The notes under the pieces were generated by a model. That model did not search any database and had not been told where the DNA came from. It saw only the letters and a list, made by a program, of their open reading frames with translations. DNA of 17,500 nucleotides from Glandiceps talaboti (Eukaryota > Hemichordata > Enteropneusta > Spengelidae), in the NCBI RefSeq assembly GCF_964340395.1, contig NC_135558.1:9880001-9897500 (forward strand), given 5' to 3'. How positions within the stretch are numbered: position 1 is the first letter of the stretch; each line of letters starts with the position of its first letter. This document shows, piece after piece, positions 12,117-17,500 of the stretch. Both the position numbers and the translations under genes were made by a program.

Positions 12117-12139
12117 GTCGCTAGACTCGTAGTGACAAG
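11960..12139. mobile_element. Purine-rich insertion splitting a 36-base palindrome, with 10-base direct repeats
   Basis: Left arm CTTGTCATTACGAGTC (11960..11975) and right arm GACTCGTAGTGACAAG (12124..12139) are reverse complements at 15 of 16 bases. Between them AGTCGCTAGA occurs twice (11972..11981 and 12116..12125). The 134 bases between these copies begin TGAGAAAATATGAATGA and end in the GACA array. Removing them with one direct repeat would leave a clean palindrome with a GCTA centre. This is the expected footprint of an insertion with target-site duplication. The element type is not known and no coding capacity is present. Confidence 0.6.
12011..12117 (+). repeat. (GA)n-(GACA)n microsatellite
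   Basis: About 46 bases of GA with two interruptions, then about 60 bases of pure GACA. It forms the body of the proposed insertion. GA tracts are mirror repeats able to form triplex DNA. Confidence 0.95.
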
Positions 12140-12221
12140 GGCCCCTTAGGCCATTCGTATTTTCCTTGATTCAACGAAGTATGGAAGTACCTATACCCAA
12201 CATGAAATATACATTATTTGC

Positions 12222-12411
12222 ATATCATGTCAAGATCATGTCTATTTCTGACTAAGCTGAGATCTAATCTATCTCACACCATGTCGCTGAAATCACATCC
12301 CATTGAACTCTGAAATCATATCTATTTTATATCATGTCAAAACCACACCAACAATTCTAATTAAATAAACCATGTCCCGTCATTCACCCATTTATCATGT
12401 TGCAGAAATCT
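12222..12411 (+). repeat. Degenerate two-unit repeat
   Basis: ATATCATGTCAA recurs 107 bases apart (12222, 12329), and CATGT(C/T)GC(T/A)GAAATC recurs 116 bases apart (12280, 12396), in the same order. It suggests an old duplication of about 110 bases. Confidence 0.35.
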
Positions 12412-12711
12412 GACACCGTTTATCGTGAACATATACAAGCAAGACGTAAAAAGGCAAATGTTTTAATGTATGGAAGCTGTTCTTGCACACTAATACACGT
12501 AAGGCTTATAGATTGTCTCCGCGTTTAACATGCTGAGGAAGCTGCAACACATGAATCTAATTAATTTTGTACATTCCACCTGAGAAATGGACATTTGATA
12601 TTGCTACAATGTAACAAGATAACAATTACATCACGATACTCCAAATCGACGACTCGCTTAATTATCTAAAATAATTAAACGATTCATACAAACAGCCATG
12701 TGGTAATTTGG

Positions 12712-12719
12712 TGACGTCA
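12712..12719 (+). promoter_or_regulatory. Perfect CRE palindrome TGACGTCA
   Basis: First of three within 435 bases. The context GTGACGTCAT fits CREB/ATF and ATF/AP-1 preferences. Confidence 0.35.
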
Positions 12720-12804
12720 TCAAGCTGTCTTAGTGTCCCCTCCGTCAACTAACGCTCACTCCATAACTGTGACCACTACAGGTCTAATTCTCAAAAAAAA
12801 AACA

Positions 12805-12812
12805 TGACGTCA
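12805..12812 (+). promoter_or_regulatory. Perfect CRE palindrome TGACGTCA
   Basis: Second of the cluster, 93 bases after the first, in the context CATGACGTCATTA. A CCAATCA lies about 25 bases downstream. Confidence 0.35.
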
Positions 12813-13138
12813 TTAGTTCGACCCTGATTTGTTCTGCCAATCAAACAGTTACTTTAATAGAATGATTTATGGGCTGAATATTGAACTGGGAAAAATCACT
12901 CGTTGGCTTCTATCTGTTAATCGGGTATTCATTCACGTGATTGACTGTTTACAAAAATACGTGAATTTTATATCGAGTTGAAAGAAGTCGTGCATGTCCC
13001 GAGTTGTCATTGATATTCTTGTTCACAATATACTATACACAGCAATTGTCTTGCACGGAATCCACTAAAGTCACATATTTGTATTCAAAGTACTGATTAC
13101 CATAGCACATCGTGAATCTTGATCGGTCATTTCTTAGC

Positions 13139-13146
13139 TGACGTCA
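13139..13146 (+). promoter_or_regulatory. Perfect CRE palindrome TGACGTCA
   Basis: Third of the cluster, in the context GCTGACGTCACA. Confidence 0.35.
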
Positions 13147-13380
13147 CATAAATTTGTTGATCACTTGTATCCTGAATGGAAACGTTGTTAAACTTGATAA
13201 TGTCCTGGTAAAGCCCTACCCTAAACTTCCTATCCACACGTGAGAGTTTGAGATAACGCTAGAGTATGTTATTAGCACCTAATGAGGAAGTGAAAATAAG
13301 AAGGCTTTGAGTAGTTTGTAGCTTTAAAAATGAGAAAATATGAATGAATGAGAGAGAGAGAGAGAAAGAGAGAGAGAGAC

Positions 13381-13384
<4 letters not shown>

Positions 13385-13457
<73 letters not shown>

Positions 13458-13470
13458 GACAGACAGACAG
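13385..13470 (+). repeat. (CAGA)n microsatellite, first array
   Basis: About 20 CAGA units with one GAGACA interruption near 13456. Confidence 0.9.
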
Positions 13471-13686
13471 AAATGGCGGGAGGTAGGCGACAGGGGATAG
13501 ACAGAAGGGAGATAGAGACTGGGGAGAGAGACAGACATATAGACGGATGAGACATACAAAAAGGCAGTCATGCAGACAGAGAAACAGACAGGCAGACACA
13601 GAGAGACAGATAGAGACAGAAACATTGAGATAAGAGAGGCGAAGACAGCGACAGAGAGAGGGAGGGGATAGAGACAGCAAGCCGGG

Positions 13687-13687
13687 C

Positions 13688-13767
<80 letters not shown>
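13687..13767 (+). repeat. (CAGA)n microsatellite, second array
   Basis: About 20 pure CAGA units. Same strand and motif as the array 220 bases upstream. Confidence 0.95.
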
Positions 13768-14397
13768 GAAAACAGTACAGTTGCACAAATTTTAAAATCA
13801 AAAGTGTGAATATAAACAAGTTGTGACGTATGTATTTGGTAACAGTGGAATTCTTACCCATTTATTCCACACTTTTACTATTTTAATTTTCATAATTTGT
13901 AAATATAGATTATTTAATAAGTAAAATCAAATGACTCGATTTCTCTACAATGGATGTTTGCTAGTTTTATAACGATGTTACTGAATAATTCGGCTTAGAA
14001 TACGATGTACTCTGTCAGATGATGTACACGAGATTTACCATACCACTCCCACGGGAAGTATACAGATTTCTGTTATGCACCGAGTGATCTCTCCAAGTTC
14101 TTGGTGTCTTTGATTTCCGATCTGTCCCCCGGGGTTTTTCTAATACACCGTCAATTAATTTTACTAGAGTATTTGATTGAAGTACACCTGTGTCCATGTC
14201 ATGTTATGCGTTCCGTCTATATGTCTTGCATATAAAGAAAACAAGCCCTTCACCAAATCAGACACCTATAAATAATCTATACTTGATTAGTGAATTGATC
14301 AATCATTTAACTAGAACACTCCATCGTTTAGCCCAAATTCTATGTAATCCGAGAGATAGTCTTGTACAAATGGGTAATTAAACTTTTGAGGAAATTG

Positions 14398-14449
14398 AAC
14401 TTTTCCACTCTGTCCCCCTTTTTCTCTCCCCCCCCTCACCTTTTTTCGT
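14398..14449 (+). repeat. Polypyrimidine tract
   Basis: A run of about 50 almost pure C and T bases with C blocks of five and about nine. The strand asymmetry is striking but low complexity. It precedes no exon that I can support. Confidence 0.6.
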
Positions 14450-15217
14450 TGCAACTGGCGTGTTACGCAATCTATACTGATCTACAACTGTACGTAAATG
14501 ATGAATCGAAATATATGCGATGCTGAGCAGAGCACCGACGTCCGCCATTTTGAATGAAAAACAATTGAATATTTTCTGGGCATCAAAACTGAATCATATA
14601 AATTTGCATATAATAAGTGGCTTCTATTTGATGCATAGACAGACACAGATAAGATCAGTAACATTATCACGGACTCCAATCATCCCATATCAGCGCAGCA
14701 AACGCAAATCAAAAGCTCTCAAGTTAAAAGGATTGTTTCAAAAGTATCTATGATTCACATTTTTTCATCTATGAAAATTTATAGTTATCATCATCTTCCG
14801 CCGCTCGCAGTATGCTCAAATAAACTTCCGTCGCAATCAGTTCCGATTCCAATAGATCTCTCTTTTATGGACGTTGCATTCTGATCACTGCTCTATAACT
14901 CACGGCAATCATAACATTAACATCAACGCTATAGATTTATTTGAATGATAAAAAAACACCGAGTCCGCTTTCACTTTTTCAAGCATTAGTATACAAAAAT
15001 TTGATACAAACACAAAGACTTTCTGCCAATCGGTATTAGATGGTGTAGTTAAACAACCTTGAAAAACAAGTAAATTTTACAAGTTTACAGACAACGTTGA
15101 ATCAAACAGAATATTTAGGTGCGTCATTAAAAGTGTACAAAATTCAGAGCTAATATGGCAAGTAAAAACAAATAGGGTTATGAACGGACGGGCAGATGAT
15201 TAAAAAATCCAGTTATA

Positions 15218-15225
15218 TGACGTCA
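15218..15225 (+). promoter_or_regulatory. Perfect CRE palindrome TGACGTCA
   Basis: Sixth copy in the window, in the context TATGACGTCAGA, 30 bases before the AC array. Confidence 0.3.
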
Positions 15226-15247
15226 GAAGAGATTAAAGGCAAGGTTT

Positions 15248-15315
15248 ACACACAAACACGTACGTACACACACACACACACACAGACACACACACACATA
15301 TACACACACAAACAA
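15248..15315 (+). repeat. (AC)n microsatellite, interrupted
   Basis: AC units with CGTACGTA, CAGA and ATAT interruptions. Confidence 0.9.
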
Positions 15316-15358
15316 ATGCAGACATACACATTGTAATACAAAAGACATATTCAATGAT

Positions 15359-15386
15359 GTTTGTTGTTGTTGTTGCTGCTGCTGCT

Positions 15387-15420
<34 letters not shown>
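15359..15420 (+). repeat. (TTG)n / (TGC)n trinucleotide repeat
   Basis: About five TTG units, four TGC units, an ATT interruption, then about eleven TTG units. No gene surrounds it. Confidence 0.9.
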
Positions 15421-16174
15421 GCGCGAGGTGTAAAACATGGCTAAATTGATATTTTGCTATCAGGACGTCTTGTAACTTGTTTCCTCCCCCTCCACTCATC
15501 CATCCAGAATAGTAGCTGTCAGTATTGGACATCACATACAAAACAAAATGTATGGAAATACGGTTAAACAACAAATCTGGTATTAATCAATGACTCATGG
15601 CAAATTATTTGTTTTGATTCCAAAAATGAATTGAGATACAACTTTAAAAGGTATTATAATGCTTTTTAGAAAAAAAAGTCCAAAAACTCAGAACCAAAGA
15701 AGTTAGTAACACAAGAGCGTTACTGCTGTGAATATAAAAATCAGAGTAGAACATCTCTGCTGTACGAGACGTGAAAAATCAATTAGTTTTATGCCTACTG
15801 TAATGTTGTATTTTTATATATGCTGTCCCTAAAGACTGTTTGCATGAAAATCAGAGAGGAAAGCCAATGAAAGTCTCAAATTGGTTGTTAAAAACTTGGC
15901 TCTCATAAAGTGAATCACTGTCTTAATCCATACTGATACTTGAAATGTTTTGATGATCAGTTTTGTGTGAAATGAATAAAATGAAGACACTGTCCTACCT
16001 GCTTATTTAGAATTCAACAACACGTGTCATCACAGACATGGCGTGGGAGACCCATACATTGTGTTTCCTGTTGTTGGTGAACAACTTTTCATTAAAAATC
16101 TATCCTAGAATAAATGTGACTCATTTGCTTTGAAACTGGAGTTGTTTCAGTTGCACTCCACAGTACGTGTACAA

Positions 16175-16175
<1 letters not shown>
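15421..16175. other. Non-coding stretch, nothing recognised
   Basis: AT-rich sequence with frequent stops. No protein motif, RNA gene or clear repeat is seen. Confidence 0.5.
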
Positions 16176-16229
<54 letters not shown>

Positions 16230-16354
16230 TACATACATACGTACGTACGTACGTACGTACGTACGTACGTACGTACGTACATACATACATACATACATAC
16301 ATACATACATACATACATACATACATACATACATACATACATACATACATACAT

Positions 16355-16389
<35 letters not shown>

Positions 16390-16459
16390 TACATACATAC
16401 ATACATACATACATACATACATACATACATACATACATACATACATACATACATACATA
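16176..16459 (+). repeat. (AC)n-(ATAC)n-(GTAC)10-(ATAC)n-(AC)n-(ATAC)n compound microsatellite
   Basis: 284 bases: AC 16176..16227; ATAC to 16240; ten GTAC units 16241..16280 (self-complementary); ATAC to about 16370; AC to about 16388; ATAC to 16459. Seen on the minus strand it has the same motif set as 2341..2652. Frames across it are artefacts. Confidence 0.95.
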
Positions 16460-17500
16460 GACATCTCTAGACACGGTGTAAAATCAAAATAAAATTTAAG
16501 CTAATATCATTTATAGAAATGTATCCAAAGTAATGAAAGCTATTACGGGTGAGGAGGCCTTTCTACATGACATGGTAGTTATTGTGTCATTACCACTATG
16601 TAGAATCAGTCATTTAAAGTTGATTCTAAGTTATCATAGACTCAGTATATCTTCACTATTTCGTGTTTATTGGTAATGGCACCCCATGTCTGTTCGGTAA
16701 TGTAGTTTTCAGAACTGTGAATGTACATTATTTTGGCACACGAAAATGTTGACGGAAATAAAAAAAAATCACATTTTGGCGGCTAAACAATTTTTGACGA
16801 CAATGTACTTATATCCACATCGCTTTGTAAGTTAATGTATTGATTCATTTTCACACTATACTGAAATATTTCTACTAAAAAAATTTCAAAAATGTGTGTT
16901 GCCGACAACCTGACCCGACCCTAGTTTAAGTCACTGACCCTAAACATTTTTTTTTTAAAATTAAACAAAATGTTAAGAAGTTCTTTGTCTTCTTGACCTT
17001 CATGTATATCTGTTTTCTTTCCCGAGTGATGTCTTCACGTATTTTATCAAACTATCATAGGAGGGATATTCTGACCGACATTTCGTTTATTTTCGGGTCG
17101 AAGCAATATTTTTCAATACTAAAAACAATTAAAAAGGTAACTATAAAATGAAATAAAATCTTGATCTACCTACCCTATTTTCTGTTTAATCGGATACACA
17201 CAATTATTTTTTTTTCGCCTAAATAAATCTGCAATAATAAAGTTATTGCACAGAGTTTACCTATAAACGTATTTTCACACGGGGCTCGTATATGGTTTCA
17301 GTTAAATAAACCAAGAGTAAATTTAGACTCAAAAATACATACATACGTTCACCGTATACATATTGGTTTTTGGGATTGGCATCGTATGTTGCGGAAAAAC
17401 TTCCACAATTTGACCCTCTCAATGAATAGGTCATGAGAACTTGGCAACCAGAAGCATGACACATGTAACGGGGCGGCGCTGGAGGGCGTCAGCACGTCGT
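16460..17500. other. Non-coding stretch to window end
   Basis: AT-rich, with no supported gene. The last 32 bases turn abruptly GC- and CpG-rich, which could be the edge of a feature beyond the window. Confidence 0.45.

Larger units (their letters stand above)
12140..13330. other. Non-coding stretch with three CRE sites and a degenerate repeat
   Basis: No supported gene. It holds a degenerate repeat at 12222..12411 and perfect TGACGTCA sites at 12712, 12805 and 13139. The CRE cluster may be an enhancer; otherwise nothing is recognised. Confidence 0.45.
13331..13768 (+). mobile_element. Second locus with the TGAGAAAATATGAATGA anchor and purine-rich (GA)/(GACA) body
   Basis: The anchor (13331..13347) matches the first 17 bases of the insertion at 11982 and is again followed by GA units and then GACA. 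Here the array is longer: GA 13349..13378, CAGA 13385..13470, a decayed purine-rich middle with scattered GACA-like units, and a second pure CAGA array about 13687..13767. No clean direct repeat is seen at the ends, so the boundaries are uncertain. All long frames across it are low complexity. Confidence 0.45.
13769..15247. other. Non-coding stretch with a C/T-rich tract and one CRE
   Basis: No supported gene. Frames at 14015..14197 (minus) and 14520..14753 (plus) are short and unrecognised. A polypyrimidine tract lies at 14398..14449, and a perfect TGACGTCA at 15218..15225. Confidence 0.5.

Noticed and set aside
12816-12824. B-box-like GTTCGACCC, possible tRNA or SINE
   Set aside because: No A-box at the right distance upstream and no cloverleaf can be drawn.
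13259-13861. Long Ser-Val-Cys-Leu frames on the minus strand and Asp-Arg-Gln-Thr frames on the plus strand
   Set aside because: Translations of the GACA/CAGA arrays, open only because the repeat lacks stops.
16092-16492. Frames of 97-120 residues on both strands
   Set aside because: Translations of the AC, ATAC and GTAC arrays.
17471-17485. Second CTCF-like site near the window end
   Set aside because: Only about 10 of 13 core positions fit, and the context is cut off by the window edge.

Overview
The window is eukaryotic, and almost certainly from an invertebrate animal. It contains one spliced protein gene with canonical GT..AG introns, a long AT-rich non-coding background, and unusually many long microsatellites (TA, GTAT, GTAC, TCTG/CAGA, TTCA, GGAT, GA, AC, TTG). 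It has no bacterial operon structure, rRNA, CRISPR array or phage gene. The species cannot be fixed from the sequence. Short introns, an AT-rich background and this microsatellite load fit a marine invertebrate such as a mollusc, hemichordate, echinoderm or cephalochordate, but that is inference.

The only gene I can support is a GFI1/GFI1B/Senseless/PAG-3 family transcriptional repressor on the + strand. Its four coding exons are 7171..7420, 7987..8190, 8484..9044 and 10041..10228. They join to a 1203-base reading frame, 400 residues plus stop. The protein starts with the SNAG repressor motif (MPRSFLVK) and ends with six C2H2 zinc fingers. All three introns are phase 1. A compact promoter candidate lies at about 6790..7000: CACGTG, CCAAT, CATAAAA, a perfect NRF1 palindrome, an initiator-like TCACTCT, a GFI-type AATC site, CAGATG and an octamer. 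The 3' UTR runs to a poly(A) signal at 10805 and carries a CTCF-like site and a full CRE palindrome.

Layout: 1..6790 is upstream non-coding DNA with a G-quadruplex-prone GGGT array (83), a hairpin (190..228), TA tracts (2083..2320), GT/GTTT/GTAT/GTAC arrays (2341..2682), a TCTG-GTAT-TCTG array (4541..4770) and a diverged direct repeat (3198/3472). The gene occupies about 6890..10830. Downstream of it lie a GGGT/GGAT/TTCA array (11246..11456), a potential G-quadruplex (11631), a purine-rich insertion that split a palindrome (11960..12139), a region with three perfect CRE sites (12712..13146), a second locus sharing the same 5' anchor and GA/GACA structure (13331..13768), and AC, TTG, GTAC and ATAC arrays (15248..16459). 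The long open reading frames outside the gene are mostly low-complexity translations of microsatellites.

The most unusual structures are the nested insertion at 11960..12139 and its related copy at 13331. Next is the excess of TGACGTCA palindromes, six in the window. No previously undescribed enzymatic or defence system is visible.
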